Shown one piece after another: positions 46,378 through 55,333 of a stretch of DNA of 64,000 nt. Position numbers and translations under genes: made by a program. Below the pieces are notes generated by a model. That model worked only from the letters and a program-made list of their open reading frames with translations. It had not been told where the DNA came from and did no database searches. The DNA is taken from NCBI RefSeq assembly GCF_001922985.1, contig NZ_MRUH01000164.1, positions 1 through 64,000 on the forward strand, in the 5' to 3' direction. This DNA is from Teredinibacter waterburyi. GTDB lineage: Bacteria; Pseudomonadota; Gammaproteobacteria; Pseudomonadales; Cellvibrionaceae. Every line of letters starts with the position of its first letter. The first letter of the stretch is position 1.

Positions 46378-46650
46378 TCAATCGTCATCCTCAGATTCCA
46401 GTGTTGCCAACAACTCCTCTTCCATGGCCTCTGGCTCGCCTTCCTCGGCCTGCTTCCGGTACAAGGTCGGGTATGAGCGGTAAGCCGGTTTTATCCAGGA
46501 ACAAGCTATGCGGGTCTGGCTCGATGGCGAAGCCGGTGCGCACCTCTTCAAGGTAACGTTGCAGCCAGTGAACGGCGCGTTCACTGATCGGCACAAAGCG
46601 GTCTTTTTTGCCTTTGCCCTGGCGTACTGCCAACACGCCACGGTCTATCG
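46378..46650 (-). pseudogene. Tyrosine recombinase (XerC/D or integron-type) fragment, frameshifted
   Basis: The frame read from 46650 encodes IDRGVLAVRQGKGKKDRFVPISERAVHWLQRYL, the conserved middle of tyrosine recombinases. After about GLPLIPD the reading shifts to another frame giving a plausible acidic tail that stops at 46378. Neither the N-terminal domain nor the HxxR...Y catalytic end is present. It joins head to head with the ATPase fragment near 46645, showing a past recombination. Confidence 0.7.
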
Positions 46651-47193
46651 AATGAGATAGGAGTGTCATCCAATACCGTCAATGAATGGATATCCGTATT
46701 AGAAGCCTCATTTATTATTTATCGACTGCAACCTTATTTCGAAAATATTGGCAAGAGATTAATAAAATCACCCAAGCTGTATTTTGTTGATACCGGCTTA
46801 GCAGCATGGCTAATGGGAATAGAGACAAGTACTCAAATGCAGCGAGACCCCTTACGTGGCAATTTATTTGAGAACTTAATTATTATGGATGTGCTTAAGT
46901 CAAAGCTGAACCAAGGTAAAGATCCCAGGCTATTCTTTTACCGCGATAGTCATGGCAACGAAGTAGACCTTGTCATTCAACAAGGTAATCAACTAACGCC
47001 GATTGAAATTAAAACCTCCCAGACATGGCACAGCTCATTTTTAAAGGGCATTCAATATTTCAAGAAACTCCTTGGGGATCGAGTCGAAAAAGGCATTGTT
47101 ATTTATGGTGGCGACAGAGAGAGGGACAATAGTGAGTACACTCTTCAGCCCTATAGAACAATAAACAAATCCCAACTTAACCCGCAAGCTTAA
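46645..47193 (+). pseudogene. C-terminal half of an AAA_14/DUF4143 ATPase
   Basis: About 180 residues remain, beginning with LSNEIGVSSNTVNEWISVLEASFI, which is the helix-turn-helix part before the DUF4143 domain. SPKLYFVDTGLAAWLMGI, GNLFENLIIMDVLK and NEVDLVIQQG..LTPIEIKTSQT follow, the last being the nuclease-like core. The entire N-terminal Walker ATPase is missing, cut at the junction with the recombinase fragment. A GTG at 46663 could act as an internal start, but function is doubtful. Confidence 0.75.
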
Positions 47194-47313
47194 TATAGAT
47201 AGTAGCTTTTTGTAGTGACCCAAATAAGGCTTTAAGCCTATACATTTGAATGATTTACCGTCCTAAAAATTGCAACCAGCAATACCGCTCCATGGTGCCA
47301 AGGGCGTAGGTTC

Positions 47314-47399
47314 GGCAAGGATTTATAGTGGCCAATAAGTGCAGCGCGTTAGCCTTTAAACTCTCAAATTATTGTGTCCGGTTTTACTTGACCAGAACA
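47314..47399 (+). repeat. 86-bp direct repeat, right copy
   Basis: The second copy of the element at 44773-44858, same orientation, with 8 mismatches over 86 bases. Together they bracket a 2.6-kb island with two toxin-antitoxin modules and three gene fragments. Confidence 0.75.
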
Positions 47400-47402
47400 T
47401 CA

Positions 47403-47468
47403 GGGAAAAATGTGTTGTGGCAGAACGCCGATGGACACTTTACTGGATGGAAAATCGATTGGGGCTAA
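47403..47468 (+). pseudogene. Possible last FG-GAP/VCBS repeat of a lost gene
   Basis: Directly after the right repeat, an open stretch ends with NVLWQNADGHFTGWKIDWG and a stop codon. The LWQN.DG..TGW pattern resembles one blade of FG-GAP/VCBS-repeat proteins. Only about 22 residues are present, so this is a weak call. The remainder of the gap to 47642 holds nothing recognisable. Confidence 0.35.
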
Positions 47469-47642
47469 GAAAAATTTAGCTTAGATCTAAACTAACAGAC
47501 ACCAATTTAAAAACGGGTAACTGTCCGATCAAGTCTGAGCTACTACACATTAAGGAGGGAGTCAGTTTTGCAACCGGTACAAGCAAGTACCGCTGCCGCC
47601 AGCTAAAATTATTCCTTTGGACACTTAACAAACCCTCAATTC

Positions 47643-48692
47643 TTATTTAAAAAGACTAAAATACTGTTTACTCACAATCTCCCATGTATATAGTCGCTTA
47701 GCAATTTCTAGCATGTCGCTTGCGTTATTCAAGGAATATTGTTCCTGTATAAGCAATCTTAACCCACTAGAATCTTTAAAATAGTCAGCTTTATTCTCGG
47801 TTGAAGCTCTATTGTAATTACAGTCAAATGCCAATATATTTTTATTAAAGTGCATCATTTCAACAAGCGATGGGTTTGTACCGCCCGCTGAATGACCATG
47901 CACATAAAAACTACATTTTTGTCTGATATTAAAAAGAGTTTCAATATCATAAATAGGGTTAATAATATCAATATTATCAAATGACTGATATTTAGATTTC
48001 ATCGCACAACCAAATTCACTATTATCCCAATTACCGATGAACATTATTTTTTTATCTGTTTGGCTAAAAGCCTCTAAGATCAACTCAACATTATTTTCAG
48101 GCTCTATTCTACATAAAGCCAAGGCATAGCCTTCATCAAAAAGAGTTAAATTGTTTGTTACCGCATGGTCACCACCATAGGCAATCACCTCTGAATCACA
48201 GCCATACTCATTTTTAATATAATCAGAAATGGCTGCATTATCAGCCACTACAACATCTGAATATTTCACTGCTAGATTTTCAGAAAACTTAAGGAATATC
48301 TTAATTAAAAAAACCCATTTAGCCCTTTTCCACTCCAAACCATCTATATTAGTAACAACTTTTACCTTAGAAAATAACTTAATAAAAGGCAGAAAAATAG
48401 CACCCGAAACACCCAACAGCAATATGCTATCAGCCCCTTTATATACAGCATGACATAACGACCAAATATCGTACGGAATACTTTGAGCCCCATTTGCATT
48501 TAGCGGAATATAGACCAAATTAGCATTTTTATGCTTTTTAAGCTGGCCGGAGTAACTTTTAGAAGAACAATAGATACGTATATTTTCTTTCGTTTCATTT
48601 TCATCTAATAAGTTTTCAACAAGAGTTTCAAAACCACCGTAACAAGCAGGAACACCTACAATTCCAACTATAGCAAGAATTTTGTTATTCAA
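47643..48692 (-). CDS. Glycosyltransferase (DUF1972/GT4 type)
   Basis: A 349-residue cytoplasmic transferase. The start LAIVGIVGVPACYGGFETLVENL matches the DUF1972 group, which includes rhamnosyltransferase-like Cps2T enzymes. The C-terminal half contains ALCRIEPENNVELILEAF, IMFIGNW and GHSAGGTNPSLVEMM, the GT-B nucleotide-sugar site. It is the last gene of the AT-rich operon. Donor and linkage cannot be assigned. It lies 18 bases downstream of another GT4 gene. Confidence 0.85.
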   Translation of the reverse strand: MNNKILAIVGIVGVPACYGGFETLVENLLDENETKENIRIYCSSKSYSGQLKKHKNANLVYIPLNANGAQSIPYDIWSLCHAVYKGADSILLLGVSGAIFLPFIKLFSKVKVVTNIDGLEWKRAKWVFLIKIFLKFSENLAVKYSDVVVADNAAISDYIKNEYGCDSEVIAYGGDHAVTNNLTLFDEGYALALCRIEPENNVELILEAFSQTDKKIMFIGNWDNSEFGCAMKSKYQSFDNIDIINPIYDIETLFNIRQKCSFYVHGHSAGGTNPSLVEMMHFNKNILAFDCNYNRASTENKADYFKDSSGLRLLIQEQYSLNNASDMLEIAKRLYTWEIVSKQYFSLFK

Positions 48693-48710
48693 TAGGTTAT
48701 TCCTTATGTT

Positions 48711-49850
48711 TTAATTAATTTTAAAATCATTCACTATTAAACGCTCCATGGTATAAGCAGTCCTATCCCAGTTAAAATTAGTTCTTATTGTATTAGAAAT
48801 ACCCTTCATTGACGGCAAAACATTATCACCCGAAATAATATTTAATATTTTATTTTTAAGATCATCTAAATCATTTGGATCAAAAAAACGATCGCCAAAA
48901 AAATCAAACTCAGACAAACAAGTAGCATTTGAAATTAATGTTTCTACACCAAATGCCCCTGCTTCAAGAGGAGGATAGCCAAACCCCTCAGCCTTACTTG
49001 GACACACAAAGATAGAGGCTGACCGAAGAAGGTCTAACAATTCATTATGCGGCACTGACTCATAGTGACTTACATATTGTTGTTGATTTTCTGTCATAGC
49101 ATCAAATAAAAAATTTAGCTTTGGGCTGTTAATAGAGTTTTTTCCAACAAATATAAGATGATATCCGCTTTCCCATAGCTTCATCTCAAGATAAGCCCTA
49201 AGTAAAATCTCATGATTTTTTCTAGGCTCCACTCTACTCACATATAGAATATATTTATTTAATTTAAATTTTCTTTCTATGTTTTTTTTTGAAGCTATAG
49301 CTACCCTTTTCGATAAAGGGATAATAAAATCGTCATCTAATGCAGGTTGTACAATATGTATTTTGTTTAATGGTACGTTTAAATATTTATTTATCGCTAT
49401 CCGAGAATATTCAGAATCGGTTGTTAAAATACTCGACCTATAAGCCGCAAGAGCGAATAAATATTTTTTTTGCTGGTACAGCCAGCTAAAATCATCAACA
49501 AACTCCAAAAATAAAACATCATGTATTGTAATAATGCTTTTACATAATTTTATTGGTGAATCCATGTATTGATAATGCACATAATCAAATTTATATTTAC
49601 TTACTAATGCAGGCAGGTCGACTAATAGCCTTTTAATTTTAGACTTACTTTTAAGACGAACAAAATTAATCGTGCCGTTAATTCCTGAGAACTCACGCTC
49701 TAAATTATTTAGATCATTCGCAGCAATATATATATCGAGACTGTCACTTTCTGATAATTTAGCATACAAACCTTTTAAAAAAGTTCTTGACCCTTGAAAA
49801 ATTCCATCAAAAACATGGCCATCAACTAATACTTTTATCTTTTTAGCCAC
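48711..49850 (-). CDS. Glycosyltransferase family 4
   Basis: A 379-residue GT-B enzyme. The acceptor domain starts with VLVDGHVFDGIFQGSRTFLKGLY. The donor domain has ILYVSRVEPRKNHEILLRAY and the EX7E motif in SKAEGFGYPPLEAGAFG. It starts immediately after the sulfotransferase stop codon, so the two are co-transcribed. The sugar is unknown. Codon use is AT-rich like its neighbours. Confidence 0.88.
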   Translation of the reverse strand: MAKKIKVLVDGHVFDGIFQGSRTFLKGLYAKLSESDSLDIYIAANDLNNLEREFSGINGTINFVRLKSKSKIKRLLVDLPALVSKYKFDYVHYQYMDSPIKLCKSIITIHDVLFLEFVDDFSWLYQQKKYLFALAAYRSSILTTDSEYSRIAINKYLNVPLNKIHIVQPALDDDFIIPLSKRVAIASKKNIERKFKLNKYILYVSRVEPRKNHEILLRAYLEMKLWESGYHLIFVGKNSINSPKLNFLFDAMTENQQQYVSHYESVPHNELLDLLRSASIFVCPSKAEGFGYPPLEAGAFGVETLISNATCLSEFDFFGDRFFDPNDLDDLKNKILNIISGDNVLPSMKGISNTIRTNFNWDRTAYTMERLIVNDFKIN

Positions 49851-50699
49851 TTAACTTCCCTCCCAATCATTATTGCTTTCGTAACCAAGCTTTATCAACA
49901 GATCTTTAGATTGTTTTTTAAAAACCTGTATATGTTCCTTATTAAAAGTTTTTTTCCATCCTCCAACAGTTCCTTTTCTGAAGGTAGAAGCCTTCGAACT
50001 ATAAATATTTTTTGCTATGTATTCAATTTCATCACTTGATATATTCACACCAATATGTTCTGCAATATTTTTTACTGTATATACTTGTGTTTTTAGATTC
50101 CCTCCTCCCAAAGGCCCTACAAGGTCTTCATATTTTACAATTAGAGTATTTGAATCATTAAACCAATAGTCAAAGCGACGCCATAACTCGTCAACCGAAG
50201 CGATAGCACCATCTATACCACGAATTACTGCCAAGAGACGCTCGTTATCATCATTCAATGTTGATATGATTTTATGCGTTGGATGTGTAATATCAATTTC
50301 ATTAACATACTTATAATTTGAAATAACCACATCCCTTGGGTCACGAATCATTAAAATTGACTTAATATTCTTTCGATCAACTATATCTATCACTTTTTTG
50401 TGGGAAGGGAGGTGTGCGTTTAGGAATTGACCTTTTTTAATATTTATTAATTTTCTTTCTGTTTTTGAAGAGCACTCACCCCAATCTAAAACTGTTCGAG
50501 ATGCCGCCATTCTCATACCGGGCATTAACATCAGCACTCGCTCCATCAGATTAGTGCCTGCCTTAGGAATACTATTCGTCAAAACTTTTGGAGCTGTGTA
50601 ACGCCCTTTAATTGATGATAAGCGTAAACCCATTAATTGGGTTCGTAATATTTTTTTACTAAATACTATAGCCCTGTTTGTTTTAACTATTATTTTCAT
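49851..50699 (-). CDS. PAPS-dependent sulfotransferase
   Basis: A roughly 282-residue enzyme expected to move sulfate from PAPS to a hydroxyl of the growing glycan. The 5'-phosphosulfate loop is LTNSIPKAGTNLMERV and the 3'-phosphate site is ILMIRDPRDVVISNYKY, both standard for Sulfotransfer_1 proteins. The ATG at 50699 has TTAGGT upstream and overlaps the polymerase gene end by 17 bases; the frame opens further at 50783. The substrate is inferred from position only. Confidence 0.83.
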   Translation of the reverse strand: MKIIVKTNRAIVFSKKILRTQLMGLRLSSIKGRYTAPKVLTNSIPKAGTNLMERVLMLMPGMRMAASRTVLDWGECSSKTERKLINIKKGQFLNAHLPSHKKVIDIVDRKNIKSILMIRDPRDVVISNYKYVNEIDITHPTHKIISTLNDDNERLLAVIRGIDGAIASVDELWRRFDYWFNDSNTLIVKYEDLVGPLGGGNLKTQVYTVKNIAEHIGVNISSDEIEYIAKNIYSSKASTFRKGTVGGWKKTFNKEHIQVFKKQSKDLLIKLGYESNNDWEGS

Positions 50700-51876
50700 A
50701 CCTAACAACCCTATATAAGCAACCATTTTTTCTTTGTAAATACTTGGCGTAACCAAACGAAAATGCAATGGGAACAAACTCATTAAGGTTATTAAAATAT
50801 CCGCCTGTAAACTGATAAATAAATATAAATATAAATATACATCTTGAATATGAGAACTTATATGATCGAGTAAAATAAAACAAACCTATTAATATAATTA
50901 ATTTTAACGAAAATCCTAAAATGCCTACAGTTGCAATAGTGCTGGCCACTGAATTTGGCAGCCTTTCTGAAGCTCCAAAGCCAACGTGTTCAGCTGTATA
51001 TTTTCCAATTACATACTTAAGCTGTCCTGGGCCAACACCTAACAAAACACCCTCGTCTTTCACCAGCTCTATAGCCGATAATAAAGAATATACTACTCTA
51101 ACCATCCCCGAATTATCCTGCCCCTGTAGAGCAGATTCAAATCTTTCGATTAAACTATCCGCCATAAAAATTAATGTTAGAATAAGTATTAACCCAAGAG
51201 CCCATGTCTTAAAACTTGAAAGTGATATAGCAATATTTTTAATGTCGCCTAAGATAATTGATAAAGCTATTGCTGACATCACGCCAAATGATTTTGATAA
51301 AAATAACGGGAATATGGATAGCATTAATAAATAGAAAGATTCTTTATTTTTTAGTTTAAGAAAATTTGTTACTGCATAAATTACAAAAATAGATGAAACC
51401 AGTGAATATATTGACGGTTCATAAAAAAACAATTGCAATCTATTAACCCCATAAGACCCGCTATCTGTCCAAAGAGATGTTCCTTGACCAAAAATAAAAA
51501 GGATAGAAGAAATAACTGAAATCGAAAAGTTGATCTTTATAATTATACTTATTAAAGTATGAAAATCATTTAATCTATAAGCAATATAAAGGTAAATATA
51601 TACTGAAAAAACTATACTTAAAAATAATATCGTAAATCCAACAATATAATCACTAATCCTAACATTATTATTCATTAACACAGGGAAACTATATAAGATA
51701 AATAGCACTATAATAACTAACAAAAAAAACAAACTTCCTTTACTCCATTTTACAATGTAAAAAAAGGAAATAAGTGAAAAAATATGTGAGAAATAAAGTC
51801 CAAATGGCAAAAATATAGAATTTATACTAAAGAAAATAATTATTACAAAATCGTGAAAGATATTACCTTTTTTCAT
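50683..51876 (-). CDS. Wzy-like O-antigen/polysaccharide polymerase candidate
   Basis: A 397-residue protein with about ten to twelve hydrophobic segments and a larger soluble loop around 230-310 containing SGMVRVVYSLLSAIELVKDEGVLLGVGPG. The loop has the GxGPG pattern of O-antigen polymerase/ligase (Wzy_C-type) proteins. Position between glycosyltransferases and downstream of wzx fits Wzy. Sequence similarity in this family is always low, so the call rests on topology, motif and context. Confidence 0.75.
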   Translation of the reverse strand: MKKGNIFHDFVIIIFFSINSIFLPFGLYFSHIFSLISFFYIVKWSKGSLFFLLVIIVLFILYSFPVLMNNNVRISDYIVGFTILFLSIVFSVYIYLYIAYRLNDFHTLISIIIKINFSISVISSILFIFGQGTSLWTDSGSYGVNRLQLFFYEPSIYSLVSSIFVIYAVTNFLKLKNKESFYLLMLSIFPLFLSKSFGVMSAIALSIILGDIKNIAISLSSFKTWALGLILILTLIFMADSLIERFESALQGQDNSGMVRVVYSLLSAIELVKDEGVLLGVGPGQLKYVIGKYTAEHVGFGASERLPNSVASTIATVGILGFSLKLIILIGLFYFTRSYKFSYSRCIFIFIFIYQFTGGYFNNLNEFVPIAFSFGYAKYLQRKNGCLYRVVRYENNS

Positions 51877-51878
51877 TG

Positions 51879-52622
51879 TTAGAAAAATCCTAAAATATTT
51901 TTTATTGTAACAACCACTCTTGTTCGAATATAGTTAATATTTGCTTTTAATGCGCCGATGTCAGGATGCTTGGCTTGTATATCACGCACCTCAGACAGTG
52001 TTTTTTCTATCTGTGTATGACTAATTCCTGAGTCGCCCATACAAACAAAGTTTCTGTCAATGAAACTAGATGTTGTTTTTTGACCCAACCGTAAAGAAAA
52101 ATCATAATCCCCTGCAATCTTAAAACCTTCATCATAACTACCATTGCGCTCAAAACAAACTTTATGATGCATCATACCGGGGTGCGCTATACAATGATGA
52201 CGTTTAATTGCCTTCCAACTCCACGGCTTCCCAAATATTCGCTTAACATTATGCTGTGAATCTATAATTACAACCTTTCCAGAAACAAGCTCCGCCCCCG
52301 TTTTTTGGCTTTCAAAAATCAAATCTTCAATAGCTTTTGGATAAGCCCAGTAGTCATCCGCTCCAATAAAGCATAGCCACTCACCCGTCACATGCTGTAT
52401 TGCTTTATTCCAAGCATGATAAATACCGCGATCTTTTTCAGATTTCCAAAAGGTTATATCGTTATTATATTTTTCTAATATACTCTGCGTCCCATCAGTT
52501 GACCCTCCGTCAATAATGATTAACTCTTTATTTCTGTATGTTTGCTCTAAGCAAGAGGTAATTGCTTTTTCCAGTGTTTCTTTTCCATTATATACCGCTA
52601 TTATTATAGAAACTTTTAACAT
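51879..52622 (-). CDS. Glycosyltransferase family 2
   Basis: A 247-residue GT-A transferase similar to WcaA/colanic acid types. It shows VSIIIAVYNGKETLEKAI, QTYRNKELIIIDGGSTDGT, WKSEKDRGIYHAWNKAI and the DXD-like CFIGADDYW. It is separated by two bases from the polymerase gene. Directly upstream lies the IS4 insertion, which now separates it from wzx and possibly from the operon promoter. Confidence 0.9.
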   Translation of the reverse strand: MLKVSIIIAVYNGKETLEKAITSCLEQTYRNKELIIIDGGSTDGTQSILEKYNNDITFWKSEKDRGIYHAWNKAIQHVTGEWLCFIGADDYWAYPKAIEDLIFESQKTGAELVSGKVVIIDSQHNVKRIFGKPWSWKAIKRHHCIAHPGMMHHKVCFERNGSYDEGFKIAGDYDFSLRLGQKTTSSFIDRNFVCMGDSGISHTQIEKTLSEVRDIQAKHPDIGALKANINYIRTRVVVTIKNILGFF

Positions 52623-52667
52623 TCTATTTTTCCAATTTTTTTAGGTTTAGCTACTATATATTTTTAT

Positions 52668-52676
52668 ATTGCACTA
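52668..52676. repeat. IS4 target-site duplication, left copy
   Basis: ATTGCACTA, repeated exactly at 53950-53958 on the other side of the element. A 9-base (possibly 10-base) duplication fits IS4-family elements and suggests a fairly recent insertion. Confidence 0.8.
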
Positions 52677-53949
52677 CACTGCTGTCCCGTTAACTTTCAT
52701 ATGAGTTTCATCTGATTCACATCAGGGAAATTATCATCATGAGGGTCACCTCTCAGTAGTGCCATCAGATCACGTTTATCAAACAAATTAAGTTGTAATA
52801 ACCGCAATAACTCCCGCATGCTTTTCGTTAGCGCGGACTGAAACTTTAGGAATGCAATGAGTAGGTATACGCACATGGCAATCCATATTTGAGTCATCAC
52901 GGCATTTTTACTGGTGCCAACAAACGATTTGATCTTCAGGTTTTGTTTTATCCACTTAAAGAATAACTCTACTTGCCATCGCGCTTTGTAGATATCAGCA
53001 ACCGTCTTGGCTGCCAACTTAAAATTGTTTGTTAAAAACACATAGTGCTTACCCGTCGTTGCATCTTTGTAGCCAATCCGCCGTAACTGGACGGGGCATT
53101 TTTTAGCGACTTGGGGACCGGTGAACTCTATTGTTTGATCACACGTTAATCCTTTGCCTTTCAGCACTGATCGACGCTCAGTAATACGGAATTTCGCATT
53201 GCTCTTAAGTCTGGTAACGAAGAAAATATCCTTATCTGTCAATTGCTTATACCACGCGTAATCATTGTACGCTTTATCAATCGCCACAATACTTCCTTTT
53301 GGAAAGTTAAGCATACGGCCTACCGTTACATCGTGTTTCTTGCCTTCTGTGATAGTCACAAACTCAGGTAAATAGCCTGCATGATTTAAGCCGACATGTA
53401 ATTTTACTGCGCCTTTGGTGGTGCGAAAATCCGCCCAAGGAAAAGCAGCCAAGCACAAGTCGATCGTTGACGCATCCAGTGAATAAAGCGGGTGTTTAAA
53501 CCTGAAGTTATGGTTAGGTGCTACACCTTGACAGCGAGCTGGTAACTTTCCAAATAGCGCCTCGTACAGAGCATAGGGTTTATCTTCATTAATCCGAGAG
53601 AGATTAGATCGCGACAGCTTTGCGGTGCCAAGATGGTAAAGACGATGCATTTGCGCCGACATATTATCTATGATGTCACGCAAGCTATTTCTCCCAGACA
53701 ATTGAGCCATAGTCAGTGACACAAACTGTGACCAGCGGGAGGCTTTACGAAAAGCGCGACCTGAATGATGTTGTTTGGCAAGGGTCTCAAATTCATGTCT
53801 CGGAACAAGTTTTAGTATTTGTGAAAGAATGGTATTACAATGTGCCATGGCCTGGTTCCCTCTATTAATACAGTGTTTTCTAAGCAACTTCATTGTATCA
53901 ATTGTGGTGGAACCAGGCTTTTTTATTTCTCCTTAACGGGACAGCAGTG
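52677..53949 (-). mobile_element. Complete IS4-family insertion sequence
   Basis: A 1273-base element bounded by 17-base perfect terminal inverted repeats CACTGCTGTCCCGTTAA (52677-52693, complement at 53933-53949) and by 9-base direct target repeats. It contains one full-length transposase gene. It sits between the wzx and GT2 genes of the polysaccharide operon without breaking either. Confidence 0.92.
52697..53848 (-). CDS. IS4-family DDE transposase
   Basis: A 383-residue transposase with an N-terminal DUF4372-type domain. Catalytic residues are the first Asp in LYSLDASTIDLC, the second Asp in GSIVAIDKAYNDY and Glu within the IS4 signature YKARWQVELFFKWIKQNLK, which carries the Y(2)R(3)E(6)K spacing. 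The ATG at 53848 is the usual start (AHCNTILSQ..); the frame opens at 53893. The gene is intact, so the element may still move. Confidence 0.92.
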   Translation of the reverse strand: MAHCNTILSQILKLVPRHEFETLAKQHHSGRAFRKASRWSQFVSLTMAQLSGRNSLRDIIDNMSAQMHRLYHLGTAKLSRSNLSRINEDKPYALYEALFGKLPARCQGVAPNHNFRFKHPLYSLDASTIDLCLAAFPWADFRTTKGAVKLHVGLNHAGYLPEFVTITEGKKHDVTVGRMLNFPKGSIVAIDKAYNDYAWYKQLTDKDIFFVTRLKSNAKFRITERRSVLKGKGLTCDQTIEFTGPQVAKKCPVQLRRIGYKDATTGKHYVFLTNNFKLAAKTVADIYKARWQVELFFKWIKQNLKIKSFVGTSKNAVMTQIWIAMCVYLLIAFLKFQSALTKSMRELLRLLQLNLFDKRDLMALLRGDPHDDNFPDVNQMKLI

Positions 53950-53958
53950 ATTGCACTA
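53950..53958. repeat. IS4 target-site duplication, right copy
   Basis: ATTGCACTA, identical to 52668-52676. Confidence 0.8.
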
Positions 53959-53984
53959 CTATGTTTAAATATAAACAAGTTATA

Positions 53985-55280
53985 TCAAGTCAATTTTCGC
54001 CAAATGGCAAAAGTATTAAAACCTAATGCCTGCTTTACATGCCAGGAAGCTAATAAATTTTGTACGGATACCGCTAACGCTGTCGCTATTGCACTACCGG
54101 TAGCGCCATAAATTGGCACTAGAATTAAGCTAGCAATTACGGCAAAAGGGGCAGAAAAAATCATGGAATTACGTAATTTTTTTTCATTCCCAGTCATTGA
54201 AAGCAAATAACCCACAGAACCTGTCACTACATTAATAAATTGACCTAATACCAATATTTGGAGCAAGCAAGCCCCTCCAATAAATTTTTCACCATATATA
54301 CTCATTATAAATTCTGGAAAAATTAGCATGAAAACAACAATAGGCAGTGAGAATAAGGCCATCATAAACACTGATAATTTTGCCATATGCTCAACACCTT
54401 TCAAATCACCCCGCTTAAACATGGCTGCAAAACGTGGTGCAACCACTAAATTAACTGCTACCAACACAAAGCTTGTTAACATTGCTGTACGTTGAGCAAC
54501 TGCTAACATAGATAATTCTGCTGGGGACACCCAAGCACCAGCTATTAATTGCGCTGACCACTGAATTAACTGAGCTGAAATCATAACAACCCAAAGTGGC
54601 ATGCAACTTTGATATAAAACACTCCAACTTATTGTCACTTTCTTTGAGCTACCAGAAACAGGTTGAATATATTTCCAATACAAAAAAGATAGAACAATAA
54701 TAGTTAAACTAGCCATGCTAAAATATGTTGCCAATTCTTGTGCATCAGTTAAAGAAAAGATTAATAAAGCACCGATAAGTAGTAAATTTATCCCAATATT
54801 AATTATAATAATCGAGCATATTATGTGCCCCATCGCTTGTAAACTTATAGAAACGTGTGTAATAACTGATAATCCAATAATACCACAAGCCATATTTTTG
54901 ATAGGTTCAGCCATCCCAGGCTGACCAAATAATTCATTTGCTATTATATCTGACAAAATATACAGAAAGAATGATAGTACACCGCTAACCGGTACCGTAA
55001 TCAGAAGAGACTTTAGTAAAACATCTTTGATTTGAAATGAGTTTTTATTGGAAAATGCTTCACTCGTAAAACGAAGTAAGGTTTGATCTAGGCCTATGCG
55101 GCTAAAGACAGCCAAAACACTTACAAGAGTAAAAGTTAAAAAGTAATACCCTGACTGCTCAACACCTAGTACTCTTGTAATAACAACACTTAAAAAAAAA
55201 GCCGAGAAAGCTGCAATAATACGAATAGTAAAAGCTATCGCAGACTGCCAAATAAAATCATGGTTTAAAAATTTTCTCAT
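53985..55280 (-). CDS. Wzx-type polysaccharide flippase (MOP/RfbX family)
   Basis: A 431-residue membrane protein with about twelve hydrophobic segments. The front FTIRIIAAFSAFFLSVVITRVLGVEQSGYYFL and the later VAPRFAAMFKRGD are typical of RfbX/Wzx exporters. It would turn the lipid-linked repeat unit to the outer face of the inner membrane for Wzy. It lies just downstream of the acetyltransferase (53-base gap) and upstream of the IS4 element. Confidence 0.88.
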   Translation of the reverse strand: MRKFLNHDFIWQSAIAFTIRIIAAFSAFFLSVVITRVLGVEQSGYYFLTFTLVSVLAVFSRIGLDQTLLRFTSEAFSNKNSFQIKDVLLKSLLITVPVSGVLSFFLYILSDIIANELFGQPGMAEPIKNMACGIIGLSVITHVSISLQAMGHIICSIIIINIGINLLLIGALLIFSLTDAQELATYFSMASLTIIVLSFLYWKYIQPVSGSSKKVTISWSVLYQSCMPLWVVMISAQLIQWSAQLIAGAWVSPAELSMLAVAQRTAMLTSFVLVAVNLVVAPRFAAMFKRGDLKGVEHMAKLSVFMMALFSLPIVVFMLIFPEFIMSIYGEKFIGGACLLQILVLGQFINVVTGSVGYLLSMTGNEKKLRNSMIFSAPFAVIASLILVPIYGATGSAIATALAVSVQNLLASWHVKQALGFNTFAIWRKLT

Positions 55281-55333
55281 TATTAACTCTGACAGTTACT
55301 TTAAAATTTAAATACGCTTTTGATTAAGCGTTC

